Source: Planctomycetota bacterium
GTDB lineage: Bacteria > Planctomycetota > Brocadiia > SM23-32 > JAKLEA01
Direction of reading: 5' to 3'
Assembly: GCA_022711755.1 (NCBI GenBank)
Contig: JAKLEA010000001.1
Span: 124,001 to 188,000 of the forward strand
DNA length: 64,000 nt
The notes beneath the pieces were generated by a model. The model was not told where the DNA came from. It saw only the letters and a list, made by a program, of their open reading frames with translations, and did not search any database. The translations under genes and the position numbers were made by a program. Every line of letters starts with the position of its first letter. Position 1 is the stretch's first letter. Positions 35,776 to 43,468 of the stretch are shown in pieces.

Positions 35776-36755
35776 TGATTGCTTTCCGGTGGTTCGGGGA
35801 AGTTCCAACTGGTTTCGATTTCCGACTGCTTCTTCTTCAAGGCTGCTCCGCAGGATTCGCGCACGACGAGTTCAGGCTCCAAGGCTTCCACCAAGGGGGC
35901 GGCGGTTGACGTTCCCATCCTACGCTTCAAACATTCGACGATCCTTGAGGCGAGTCGTCCGACGGGGATTCTGACCGTTGTGAGAGGCACGGGCATATAT
36001 GGCGCTGTGGGGACGTCGCCGACGCCTACCAGACCCATCCCGGACGGAATCCTAATACCGTTGCGGATCATCAGGGTCATACAAATCTCTGCGCAGTGAT
36101 CCGACCATGCAACCATGGCGTCCGGCAGGCGGCGCGATTTGATGACCTCGGTGATCGCTTGTTCAATCTCTTCCATGCTTGGGCCGGCTATCTGAATCTG
36201 AAGCCGGTTCTCGCTGACTCCGGCCTCCTTGAACGCTTCGCGGCAGCCCTCCGAGAGCGAGTTGCCCTCGTATTGAGAACGTCTGAGTGCCATTACTCTC
36301 CTGTGTCCGAGGTTGAGCAGGTGCGAGCAGGCCAAACGCCCAATCTGCTGAGGATCAACAATGACATGGTCGGCCCATCCGGGTTGAATTGCGTCGGTTA
36401 TGACCGGAATGCCGGCCTTCTGAGCCTTCTGGAAAACGCGCGGGAGGACGCCGCCGAAATTGACAATCGCGTCTATCTCTCCACGCATCGCGCAGTTCAG
36501 GATGTGCTGGGATTCCTCCTGATCAACGCCGAAGGCAACGTAAACGCGCAGGCCCGTTGTGCGGGCTATGCGTTGGAGATGAACGGCAAGCTGGGGGCCA
36601 AGCTCATTGAGCGGGTCCGGCAGCAGCAGGCAGACGCGATTGCCGCGTTTTCGCCGCACACTTGCCAGAATCGTCTCAGGCTTGTTCCCGAGCTTGCGGA
36701 TCAGCCCCATCAATCCCGGCATGGGGCGCGGGTGCGTTGTCGGATTCTTTGACAT
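35772..36755 (-). CDS. LacI/PurR-type ligand-sensor protein without HTH
   Basis: The 327-residue protein has the periplasmic-binding-like sensor core of LacI regulators: NRVCLLLPDPL at about residue 39, VNFGGVLPRV, HLLNLGHRRVMALR near 145-160, and GLVGVGDVPTAPY / PLTTVRIP near 265-280. Only about 38 residues precede the core, and they contain no LacI helix-turn-helix, which is normally about 60 residues with a D-V-A-x-x-A-G-V-S pattern. The C-terminus has no AraC-type domain either. The upstream FHA-HD-GYP gene ends 16 bases before, leaving no room for a split HTH. It may act through a partner or be a ligand-binding relic. Confidence 0.82.
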   Translation of the reverse strand: MSKNPTTHPRPMPGLMGLIRKLGNKPETILASVRRKRGNRVCLLLPDPLNELGPQLAVHLQRIARTTGLRVYVAFGVDQEESQHILNCAMRGEIDAIVNFGGVLPRVFQKAQKAGIPVITDAIQPGWADHVIVDPQQIGRLACSHLLNLGHRRVMALRRSQYEGNSLSEGCREAFKEAGVSENRLQIQIAGPSMEEIEQAITEVIKSRRLPDAMVAWSDHCAEICMTLMIRNGIRIPSGMGLVGVGDVPTAPYMPVPLTTVRIPVGRLASRIVECLKRRMGTSTAAPLVEALEPELVVRESCGAALKKKQSEIETSWNFPEPPESNQ

Positions 36756-36778
36756 TGTGTCTCACCGTGCAACAGAGC

Positions 36779-38476
36779 TTATGCCAGTTCTCCACGGAAG
36801 CCCGTAGGGCTGAGAATCAACCGTACCTGTCTGCGGCAGACCGGACACTCGAAAATGTCGCCCTCCTTGGCCTGGGGCGCAAGGGGAACGTACGTGCTGC
36901 AGAACGGACATGATACCGAAGAACCTTTGGAGAAGTAATCCTGAAGCACGTTGTTGATGGTTCCGGACTCCCAGACCTTGACGAAGGCGTCCAGCATGAC
37001 GGGATCGAAATGCTTTCCGCGTGCTTCCACCATGCGCTGGATGGATTTGTCCGGGGGGACGGCAGGCTGGTAGGGCCTGTGGCTGGTCAGAGCGTCGTAA
37101 GCGTCCGCGATGGCCAGCAGGCGGCCCTGCTGCGGTATGGCTTCGCCTTTCAGCCGTCCCGGATATCCAGCCCCGTCGAATCTCTCGTGGTGACGCAGGA
37201 CGTAGGGCACAGCGGCCGAGAGAAATTTGATGTCGCGCAGCATCCTGGCGCCGATTTCAGGATGGAGTTTCATCTTTTCATACTCCTCCTGAGTCAGCGC
37301 AGCGGGTTTGCGCAGGATTCCGTCGTCAACGCCGACCTTGCCGATGTCGTGCAGGACGCCGCCAAGCTCGACCTCGGTCATCATTTCCTTTTCCCATCCA
37401 AGCTCGGTCGCCAGAGACCGGGCGAAATGGGTCACGCGCCATGTGTGCCCAACCGTGTAATGATCGCGCGCCTCGATTGCGTTGGCCAGCGCCGTAACGG
37501 TCATGCCGTACGTCTGTTCGAGTTCCCGCTTGCGGGCTTCGATCTCCTCAAGATGAATTACGTTCTGCACGGCCATTGCGACGGGACCGGCCATGGCGCA
37601 GAGCGTTTCAAGGTCCTGCTGGTTGAACCTGTGCGACCCGCTTCGTGAGTCAACGTAGATGGCGCCAAGCGTTCGGCCCTCGCGGCTGAGCGGCGCGCAG
37701 ATTGCGCTGCATATCTGGAGCTTGGCAAGGCTTTCAGCCTCCTCAAACCGTTCGTCAACCCTGGCGTCGGCGGTCAGTACCCCGACGCCGTCGCGGATGA
37801 CCCGGGATACTATGCTGCGGCTCAATACGATCCTGTCGCCTTGATGCGTGCGCGACCTTCCTGCGGCTTGCCGCGGCTCCTCATCCTCGCGCGAGGTCAG
37901 GAGCACGGCGGCGTTCTCGCAGGGGAAAAGCTCCATCAGGAAATCGAGTATGCGCTGGAACAGAACGTTAAGATTCTGTGCGCTGAGTATGGCGCTGTTG
38001 GTTCTGAAGAGCAGTTCATACCGGGAACGCAAACGGTCGAACTCCCGCTCGTTTTTGCCGAAACCGACGGGAAGAACGAGCGTTTGTGATGGGGCGACGT
38101 TGGCAATCTCGCGTTCGGAATCCGAAGGAGGGATGAAATCGAGCCTCGAGTGAAAAGATTCCGTTTCCTCGGTCACAAGGTGAAATCGGAAACGGACATC
38201 GCCAATGCTGATTTCGTCATTGTCCTTGAGATTAGCCTCCGCGATTCGGGTTTTGTTAACGTAAGTTCCGTTGTGGCTACCGTGGTCTCGGAGAATGTAA
38301 CCGTTCGCGCCTCGTTCAATGGTCGCGTGGTTGCGGGAGACCGTCGGGAGCCGCAGGCTCAGGTTATTGGTAACGTCGCGCCCAATGCCGAATCGCTCCC
38401 CCAGGGGATATGCCTGCCCGGCGAGTTCCCCGTTCAATGCGATCAGCTTCGCGTTTTCCTGAAAGGCATTAGGCAT
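36779..38476 (-). CDS. FHA-GAF-HD-GYP signalling protein with zinc-ribbon tail
   Basis: The 565-residue protein starts at the ATG at 38476 (GGGAGC 6 bases ahead). Domains in order are: FHA (GIGRD, SRNHATI, SHNGTYVN; about 10-100) for phospho-Thr binding; GAF (about 155-295); HD-GYP (about 310-475) with HDIGKVGVDD, HHERFDGAGYPGRLKG and DAYDALTSHRPY, all needed for a c-di-GMP phosphodiesterase; and a C-terminal CPFC...CPVC zinc ribbon (about 495-535). It is cytoplasmic with no membrane helix. It joins kinase signalling, small-molecule sensing and c-di-GMP turnover, and it heads the eight-gene minus-strand run. Confidence 0.92.
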   Translation of the reverse strand: MPNAFQENAKLIALNGELAGQAYPLGERFGIGRDVTNNLSLRLPTVSRNHATIERGANGYILRDHGSHNGTYVNKTRIAEANLKDNDEISIGDVRFRFHLVTEETESFHSRLDFIPPSDSEREIANVAPSQTLVLPVGFGKNEREFDRLRSRYELLFRTNSAILSAQNLNVLFQRILDFLMELFPCENAAVLLTSREDEEPRQAAGRSRTHQGDRIVLSRSIVSRVIRDGVGVLTADARVDERFEEAESLAKLQICSAICAPLSREGRTLGAIYVDSRSGSHRFNQQDLETLCAMAGPVAMAVQNVIHLEEIEARKRELEQTYGMTVTALANAIEARDHYTVGHTWRVTHFARSLATELGWEKEMMTEVELGGVLHDIGKVGVDDGILRKPAALTQEEYEKMKLHPEIGARMLRDIKFLSAAVPYVLRHHERFDGAGYPGRLKGEAIPQQGRLLAIADAYDALTSHRPYQPAVPPDKSIQRMVEARGKHFDPVMLDAFVKVWESGTINNVLQDYFSKGSSVSCPFCSTYVPLAPQAKEGDIFECPVCRRQVRLILSPTGFRGELA

Positions 38477-38532
38477 CGAAGCTCCCATTTGCGGATTCGA
38501 GTCCTGAGAGGCCTGCGAATCCAGACGGCTTA

Positions 38533-38561
38533 ATCATAATATTTGCCGCCGGATGGTTCAA
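38533..38561 (-). promoter_or_regulatory. Sigma-70-like promoter of the FHA-HD-GYP operon with inverted repeat
   Basis: On the reverse strand TTGAAC (38561-38556), a 17-base spacer and TATGAT (38538-38533). A perfect 7-base inverted repeat, CCGCCGG-N9-CCGGCGG (38546-38568), straddles the -35 and spacer and is a candidate operator. Confidence 0.52.
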
Positions 38562-38684
38562 CCGGCGGGTATTTTGAATCCAGATGGATTCGATCAACAA
38601 TAATGCCGATACGCGATGCTGCGTAATTTGATACATTATACAAAAGTCGTTAGAAATATACGGGGGGCAGTCATGGGTGCGCTT

Positions 38685-38817
38685 CCTTGGAGTGCGTAGG
38701 CTTGCCTACGCCTTGCTGTAGCGCAAGCTTGCTTGCGCGATGCCAGATCGTGCAGGTCCAAGCCCCGGCAAGTCGGCAGCAAGACGCGCCTGCAAAGCAG
38801 ACGACCACACTCCAAGG
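38685..38817 (+). repeat. Modular hairpin element, GGAGTG-end class (copy 1)
   Basis: Perfect 10-base terminal inverted repeats CCTTGGAGTG (38685-38694) and CACTCCAAGG (38808-38817). Inside are GTAGGC-TT-GCCTAC and GCGCAAGC-TT-GCTTGCGC (38721-38738) hairpins, and CGGCAGCAAGAC, shared with the copy at 41353. It occupies much of the 398-base gap between the FHA-HD-GYP gene and the zinc-ribbon gene; apart from it and the promoter I see nothing else there. Confidence 0.72.
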
Positions 38818-38874
38818 TACGACCGTGCGCATTTCAGTGACCCCACTACTTAGAAATCCACAGTGGTTGCTCTT

Positions 38875-39219
38875 TTATTCGTTCGTGCTGTCGCCTTCCG
38901 CCTCGGGAGTCGTCTCTGAGTTGGGCTTGTCCTTATCGTTCCGCTCTATTTTTTCCCGCTCGGTTCGCATCTGTTCGAGAAATCCCTGGCGCAGTTCGGG
39001 ATCCTTTTCGAGTTCATTCATTTCCTTGTTCACAATCCAGACTGTAAGAATCATAATCCCTAGGTAGCCAAACGCGACCAGCAGGCACCCGCTCAATATG
39101 GACGTGGCGAATATTCTGCTGAACAGAAAAGTGAATTTCAGAGGAGCGCCGCAATGAGGGCAGGTTTCGGCGCGAACGCTGACATCCTGATTACAGTCGG
39201 GACATTTTTTAAGTGGCAT
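38875..39219 (-). CDS. Small zinc-ribbon single-pass membrane protein
   Basis: The 114-residue protein starts at the ATG at 39219 (GGGAAG about 8 bases ahead). It opens with a CX2C...CX2C zinc ribbon (KKCPDCNQDV, ETCPHCGAPL), followed by a membrane segment (about 42-63) and an acidic, charged helical tail (NKEMNELEKDPELRQGFLEQ, then a Lys/Glu/Asp/Ser-rich end). This is a common but uncharacterised arrangement. It is divergent from the PI-PLC/phosphatase fusion gene and has no operon partner. Confidence 0.65.
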   Translation of the reverse strand: MPLKKCPDCNQDVSVRAETCPHCGAPLKFTFLFSRIFATSILSGCLLVAFGYLGIMILTVWIVNKEMNELEKDPELRQGFLEQMRTEREKIERNDKDKPNSETTPEAEGDSTNE

Positions 39220-39320
39220 TCTGGCGGCTTCCCAGTCGAATTCGCATGTCACAGACAAACTGATTTACAATGTTATATTCTGACTGTATTTCCATGTATG
39301 GAACAGTGTCAATTCTTTTT

Positions 39321-39350
39321 TTGGTAAAGGCTTAATGCCTGCGGAATAAT
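39321..39350 (+). promoter_or_regulatory. Candidate promoter of the PI-PLC/phosphatase fusion gene
   Basis: TTGGTA (39321-39326), an 18-base spacer and AATAAT (39345-39350) in an AT-rich stretch. The predicted leader to the ATG at 39428 is about 70 bases. Confidence 0.4.
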
Positions 39351-39427
39351 CTGTTATCTTGCATTCGCTTTCATTGAAGACCGATAGGAATCGAAATTTC
39401 GCCTACGAAGCAGGCAAGGGCTGTAAA

Positions 39428-41341
39428 ATGTGCCATGATGAACACGCAAGTATCATAGCGTTTTTAATCCTCTGTGCCGCAACCGTTGCCTTCATTCCGG
39501 CGTGTCAGGAACCTGTACAAGTCAGACAGGAACCCAAACCTGACCCCGTCGCTCATGCCATGCGCTCGTTGCGCATGAACCAGATTCAGACGATTGCAAC
39601 GCACAACAGCTACCATGTGCGCCCCCCGGCAGCTCTTTATTCTCTCGTCAGGCGCGCTAATTCTGAAACGGGGGAGTGGGACTACAGCCATGCCCCGCTC
39701 GACGTCCAACTGGATCGCGGCGTCCGCAGTTTCGAGCTTGACGTTCACAACATCGCGTCAGGCTTCGAGGTCTTCCACCTCCCGCACCTTGACGAAACGA
39801 CCACATGCAGAAAATTCACAGCCTGTTGCGAGCTAATCAAAGACTGGTCTCTGAAGAATCCCCGCCATGTCCCGATCATCGTGCTGGTTGAAATCAAGGA
39901 CGAGGCCGTCCAGTTGTCTTCAAAAATACGCCCCATTGACGAGAAGGCGCTTGATCGGCTTGACGCGGAAATCCGGTCGGTTCTCGGCCCGGATGACCTG
40001 ATCACGCCCGACGACGTCCGGGGCGACGCCTCGACCCTGGAGGAGGCGATCACGATTCGGGGCTGGCCGCTTCTTGACGATGTTCGCGGCAAAATCATGT
40101 TTATCCTCCATGAGGGTGGTTCGAATCGAGAGATGTACGTGCGCAATCGCCCTTCGCTTCAGGGCCGGGCGATGTTTATCCGTTCTGATGAAGGCCGTCC
40201 GGACGCGGCGACTCTGGTTGTTGACGGCCCCGACCTTGAGACCATTCAACGGCTTGTGAAGAAGGGATACATCGTACGGACGCGGGCCGACGCTGGATTG
40301 CATGGCGATCCGAAACGCCGCGATACGGCGTTGTCATGCGGCGCGCAGATTGTCAGCAGCGACTTCCCACCGGGCGAGGCGAACGCGACGACAGGATACT
40401 GCCTGCAATTTCCGGAAAGACTTACTGTTCGCGCAAATCCGGTGATCGGGCCACCGGAACTTGCGGGAGTTGAAATTGACGGGCATCCGTCTGGAATGGA
40501 ACCGGCCGCAGAAAAGATTGAAGCGCCCCGCGCACAGCAGAGAAAGGAGCGGGAATTGGAGCTGAAGGAATACCCGATGCAGTCAATTGCGCCGACCGTT
40601 ACAGCGATACTCGGACTGAAATCCCCGGAGAAGGCGGAAGCCGGTCCCATGGAGGCGATAGTGAAGGACCTGGCAGGCGTGGAGCGGGTGGCGGTCTTGG
40701 GGGTGGACGCGATGGGAATAAGCATCTGGCGACGCTGGCGGGAACGTATGCCCTACCTGTCCGGCATGATCGAGAAGAACAAGTCTCAGGTCAGGGCAAT
40801 AATGATCAGCAAGACGCCAGTTAACTTTTCCTGCATGGTCACGGGTGCGCGTTCCGAAGTCAGCGGGATATATGAGAAGACCGATAGCTTCGCGTGTGAA
40901 ACAGTCTTCGATATCGTGCGCGCGGCGGGCGGGAAAAGCGCCGGAATGGGAAGGCGCAACTGGACCGGCGACGCGCTGTTGGGGCGTTTCGCCGACTTCT
41001 CGGCGCAGGGCAAAGCCGAGACTGACGCGCAAGTCGAGGAAATGCTGCGAAACGTGATTGAGGGACATCTTCCGCGTTTCGTCATCTGCCAGTACGGCGA
41101 CACTGACGAGGTTTTCCACGCAAAGGGACCATACTCAGAACAGGCTGGCGCTTCCGCCGCCGGGGCGGATGCATGGTTGTCCCGAATGGTTCCATACCTG
41201 ACCGGAAAGGGATACGGCGTCATAATCCTGGCCGACCACGGCCAACACGAGGCGAAGTGGAAGGGAGGAGGACTGATAAAAGGCAGTCACGGTGATGACA
41301 CCGACGAAGACCGCCTCGTGCCGCTGTGCTGGACGAAGTAG
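39428..41341 (+). CDS. Lipoprotein fusing a PI-PLC-like domain to an alkaline-phosphatase-like domain
   Basis: I start it at the ATG at 39428 (AAGGGC ahead), giving 637 residues. A lipobox FIPAC near residue 26 marks a lipoprotein. Residues about 45-330 match calcium-dependent PI-PLC-like phosphodiesterases: IATHNSYHVRPP with the first catalytic His, then RSFELDVHNI with acidic metal ligands and a second His in HLPHLDETT. After a charged linker, residues about 410-637 form an alkaline-phosphatase-superfamily domain: VAVLGVDAMG with the nucleophile-region Asp, SCMVTGARSE, QYGDTDEVFH, and ILADHGQHE with late metal ligands. The frame is continuous and codon use looks even, so the fusion appears real. 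It suggests two-step phosphodiester then monoester cleavage outside the cell. Confidence 0.8.
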   Translation: MCHDEHASIIAFLILCAATVAFIPACQEPVQVRQEPKPDPVAHAMRSLRMNQIQTIATHNSYHVRPPAALYSLVRRANSETGEWDYSHAPLDVQLDRGVRSFELDVHNIASGFEVFHLPHLDETTTCRKFTACCELIKDWSLKNPRHVPIIVLVEIKDEAVQLSSKIRPIDEKALDRLDAEIRSVLGPDDLITPDDVRGDASTLEEAITIRGWPLLDDVRGKIMFILHEGGSNREMYVRNRPSLQGRAMFIRSDEGRPDAATLVVDGPDLETIQRLVKKGYIVRTRADAGLHGDPKRRDTALSCGAQIVSSDFPPGEANATTGYCLQFPERLTVRANPVIGPPELAGVEIDGHPSGMEPAAEKIEAPRAQQRKERELELKEYPMQSIAPTVTAILGLKSPEKAEAGPMEAIVKDLAGVERVAVLGVDAMGISIWRRWRERMPYLSGMIEKNKSQVRAIMISKTPVNFSCMVTGARSEVSGIYEKTDSFACETVFDIVRAAGGKSAGMGRRNWTGDALLGRFADFSAQGKAETDAQVEEMLRNVIEGHLPRFVICQYGDTDEVFHAKGPYSEQAGASAAGADAWLSRMVPYLTGKGYGVIILADHGQHEAKWKGGGLIKGSHGDDTDEDRLVPLCWTK

Positions 41342-41352
41342 GGCGCGGATTC

Positions 41353-41486
41353 TGGAGTGCGCAAGCCAAGCCCGTCTTCGGGCTAGCTTGCGCCTTTATC
41401 CCGGCAAGCCATGCTTGCCGGGGAAACAACAGACGCCGGAGCATGGTTCCGGCTGCACAAGGCGGCAGCAAGACTGCCGCACTCCA
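41353..41486 (+). repeat. Modular hairpin element, GGAGTG-end class (copy 2)
   Basis: Perfect 9-base inverted ends TGGAGTGCG (41353-41361) and CGCACTCCA (41478-41486). Internal hairpins: GCGCAAGC/GCTTGCGC enclosing AGCCCG-TCTT-CGGGCT; CCGGCAAGC-CAT-GCTTGCCGG; and CGGCAG-CAAGA-CTGCCG. It fills the gap between the fusion gene and the Gfo/Idh gene. Confidence 0.75.
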
Positions 41487-41533
41487 AAGGGCGGCGCAAT
41501 CCACGCCGCTTTTCGTGAACACGGAGAAAACCA

Positions 41534-42715
41534 ATGGGCATCAGCATCGGTCTGGTCGGACTCGGAGCTTTCGGCAGCGAATTTGCCGATCTCTTCAAAA
41601 GCCACCCTCTTGTGGATCGGATAGCGCTCTGCGACATGGAGCCGGAGCGCATTGCGCGCTTCGCGAAGAAGGAATCATGGCGGGACAAATTCAACGAGCG
41701 CGACGCCTACGACTCGCTCGACGCGATCTGCGCAAGCGATCTGGATGCTCTGGTCATCATCACCCAGCACTGGCTCCACGCGCCGCAGTGTGTTCAGGCG
41801 ATGGAATCCGGCAAACACGTCTACAGCGCCGTGCCCGTCATCACCATCCCCGACAGCGATGAGATTCTGGAATGGTGCGACAGGCTCGTCAGAACGCATG
41901 AACGGACGGGAATGCGCTACATGCTCGGCGAGACAACATACTTCCGCCCGGAGGCCATGTATTGCCGGCGGAAGGCGGCGGAAGGGTCGTTCGGCAATTT
42001 TTTATTTGCCGAAGCGCAATACTTCCACGACGTCGAACACGGCCTGCGCGGGGTCAAGCAGCACAGGCTCGTCGGCAAGGCGGGGCTGGAGTGGATCGAA
42101 AAAAGTGCGGATTACCAGCGAAGGGGAATCCTGAGCGGGCCGATGCACTATCCGACGCATTCAACCAGCGGGCCGGTCTGCGTGATGAACGCCCGGGCGC
42201 TGAAGGTTAACTGTCATGGCACGCCCGTTCCGTCAGGCGATTCATATTTTGACGACACGGCATTCGGCAACGAGACCGCGCTTTTCAGGATGAGCAATAA
42301 CGCGACGGTGAGAATATGCGAGTTCCGTAACTGCGCCTTCGCAGGTACTGAGTCATTCAGCATTTACGGTACAAAGGGGTGCTACCTGAAGAAGAACGGG
42401 CATAAGTCGGAGGATACCTGGCAGGACCTGTGGTCTGAGAAATCATTGTCTGTGGCGGAAATGCGCGATCCGCTGCCGCCTGAAGTCGTTGAGGCGTTCA
42501 GAAGATCGGGGCGTGGTGATGACTTCTATGGCGGGCACGGCGGCTCTCACGCATATCTTGTTCACGAATTCGTTGATGCCATAGCAAATGATCGCCAACC
42601 GGCAATCAACGTCTATGAGGCGGCCCATTATATGGCAATGGGAGCCGTGGCGCATAAGTCGGCTCTCAGAGACGGCGAGACGCTTGATGTGCCCGATTGG
42701 GGCAGGGCAATGTAG
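41534..42715 (+). CDS. Gfo/Idh/MocA-family NAD(P)-dependent oxidoreductase
   Basis: The 393-residue protein has an N-terminal Rossmann fold (IGLVGLGAFGSEFAD) and the family EKP-like position reading SGKHVYSAVP near residue 97, followed by the alpha/beta substrate domain with SGPMHYPTHSTSG, which carries the conserved His region. Such enzymes oxidise or epimerise sugars and inositols through keto intermediates. GGAG is 7 bases ahead of the ATG. Its TAG stop lies inside the left end of the repeat element at 42713. No signal peptide is present, so it is cytoplasmic. The exact substrate is unknown. Confidence 0.9.
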   Translation: MGISIGLVGLGAFGSEFADLFKSHPLVDRIALCDMEPERIARFAKKESWRDKFNERDAYDSLDAICASDLDALVIITQHWLHAPQCVQAMESGKHVYSAVPVITIPDSDEILEWCDRLVRTHERTGMRYMLGETTYFRPEAMYCRRKAAEGSFGNFLFAEAQYFHDVEHGLRGVKQHRLVGKAGLEWIEKSADYQRRGILSGPMHYPTHSTSGPVCVMNARALKVNCHGTPVPSGDSYFDDTAFGNETALFRMSNNATVRICEFRNCAFAGTESFSIYGTKGCYLKKNGHKSEDTWQDLWSEKSLSVAEMRDPLPPEVVEAFRRSGRGDDFYGGHGGSHAYLVHEFVDAIANDRQPAINVYEAAHYMAMGAVAHKSALRDGETLDVPDWGRAM

Positions 42716-42760
42716 GGTGTGCAAGGCCGCAGGACTTGCACACGCGGCAGTGCGACCCTA
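42713..42760 (+). repeat. Short modular hairpin element, TAGGGTGTGC class
   Basis: The 48-base element has inverted ends TAGGGT/ACCCTA and a perfect 9-base hairpin GTGTGCAAG/CTTGCACAC. The first three bases are the stop codon of the Gfo/Idh gene. It shares TAGGGTGTGC and TTGCACACGCGG with 11529-11647, as if that element had lost its inner modules. Confidence 0.68.
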
Positions 42761-42839
42761 CAAACTGGAAGTGCCTGGTTGGGCCAGGGCAGATGAATGA
42801 GCGCTGACGCGCGCAGGAGCCTTGCTGGAAGATATATAG

Positions 42840-42869
42840 GGCGGGTCGTTAGCGAAGCGTTGACCCGCC
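42840..42869 (+). repeat. Hairpin with GGGTCGTTAGCGAAGCGT segment
   Basis: GGCGGGTC (42840-42847) pairs with GACCCGCC (42862-42869). The segment 42843-42860 is identical over 18 bases to 15620-15637. It lies 17 bases beyond the convergent PHI stop codon and could serve as a bidirectional end signal, though no T-tract is present. Confidence 0.6.
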
Positions 42870-42886
42870 AAACATGGCTCAGAATG

Positions 42887-43468
42887 CTACTCGAGATTCG
42901 TGTGTCTTTCACTGAGACGTTTCTTGGGGATACCTTCACGCTCCAGAATTGAGTAGACCAATGCGTCAAGGAAAAGAAAAACGGCCTCCTCAAAAAGCGT
43001 GTTATTAATAGGGCCGAGGACATACTTGTAAGCTTGGACCACGCTGCGCTCTGTGACCGGGACGATCATCACGTGGTCGGCGAACTCGGTGATAGGCGAC
43101 TTTGGAACCGCTGTGATCGCGACGATCTCAGCCCCCGCGTCGCGGGCGATTTTCGCAAGCTGGAGCGGGGTCGCCGTCGTTCCCGAACAGGATATCGCCA
43201 CCATCACGTCGCCCGGTTTAATTCGCGGGCATGTAGCCTCTCCCGGAACATGGACGTCCAGCCCCATCTGCATAAGGCGCATGGCGAAGCTTTCCGCCAC
43301 GTATCCCGACCGCCCCCTGCCGATCACAAAAACTGTTTTTGCCTTCAGGAGCCTGCCGGTCAGTTCTTCCGCGGACGCGACATCCATGTCCTCGAAGAGC
43401 GCAGCCATGCCTTCCAGCCGCGCCTTCACGATCTCCAGCACATTACGATGGTCCTTTGTCCTTCCCAT
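42887..43468 (-). CDS. hxlB: 6-phospho-3-hexuloisomerase (PHI)
   Basis: PHI isomerises arabino-3-hexulose-6-phosphate to fructose-6-phosphate in the ribulose-monophosphate pathway. The 193-residue protein is a single SIS domain: VFVIGRGRSGYVAESFAMRL (sugar phosphate site) and VAISCSGTTATP (second Ser/Thr-rich loop), followed by the typical PHI end FLDALVYSILE. I use the ATG at 43468 with AGGAAAG upstream, which overlaps the HPS-RraA gene by 26 bases; a start at 43519 would overlap more. Adjacency to a 3-hexulose-6-phosphate synthase confirms the assignment. The pair can fix formaldehyde or run backwards to make ribulose-5-phosphate. Confidence 0.9.
   Translation of the reverse strand: MGRTKDHRNVLEIVKARLEGMAALFEDMDVASAEELTGRLLKAKTVFVIGRGRSGYVAESFAMRLMQMGLDVHVPGEATCPRIKPGDVMVAISCSGTTATPLQLAKIARDAGAEIVAITAVPKSPITEFADHVMIVPVTERSVVQAYKYVLGPINNTLFEEAVFLFLDALVYSILEREGIPKKRLSERHTNLE

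Noticed and set aside
41353..41486. Rho-independent terminator interpretation of the hairpin elements
   Set aside because: Stems are strong, but no T-tract follows any of them, and each element contains several hairpins between inverted ends.
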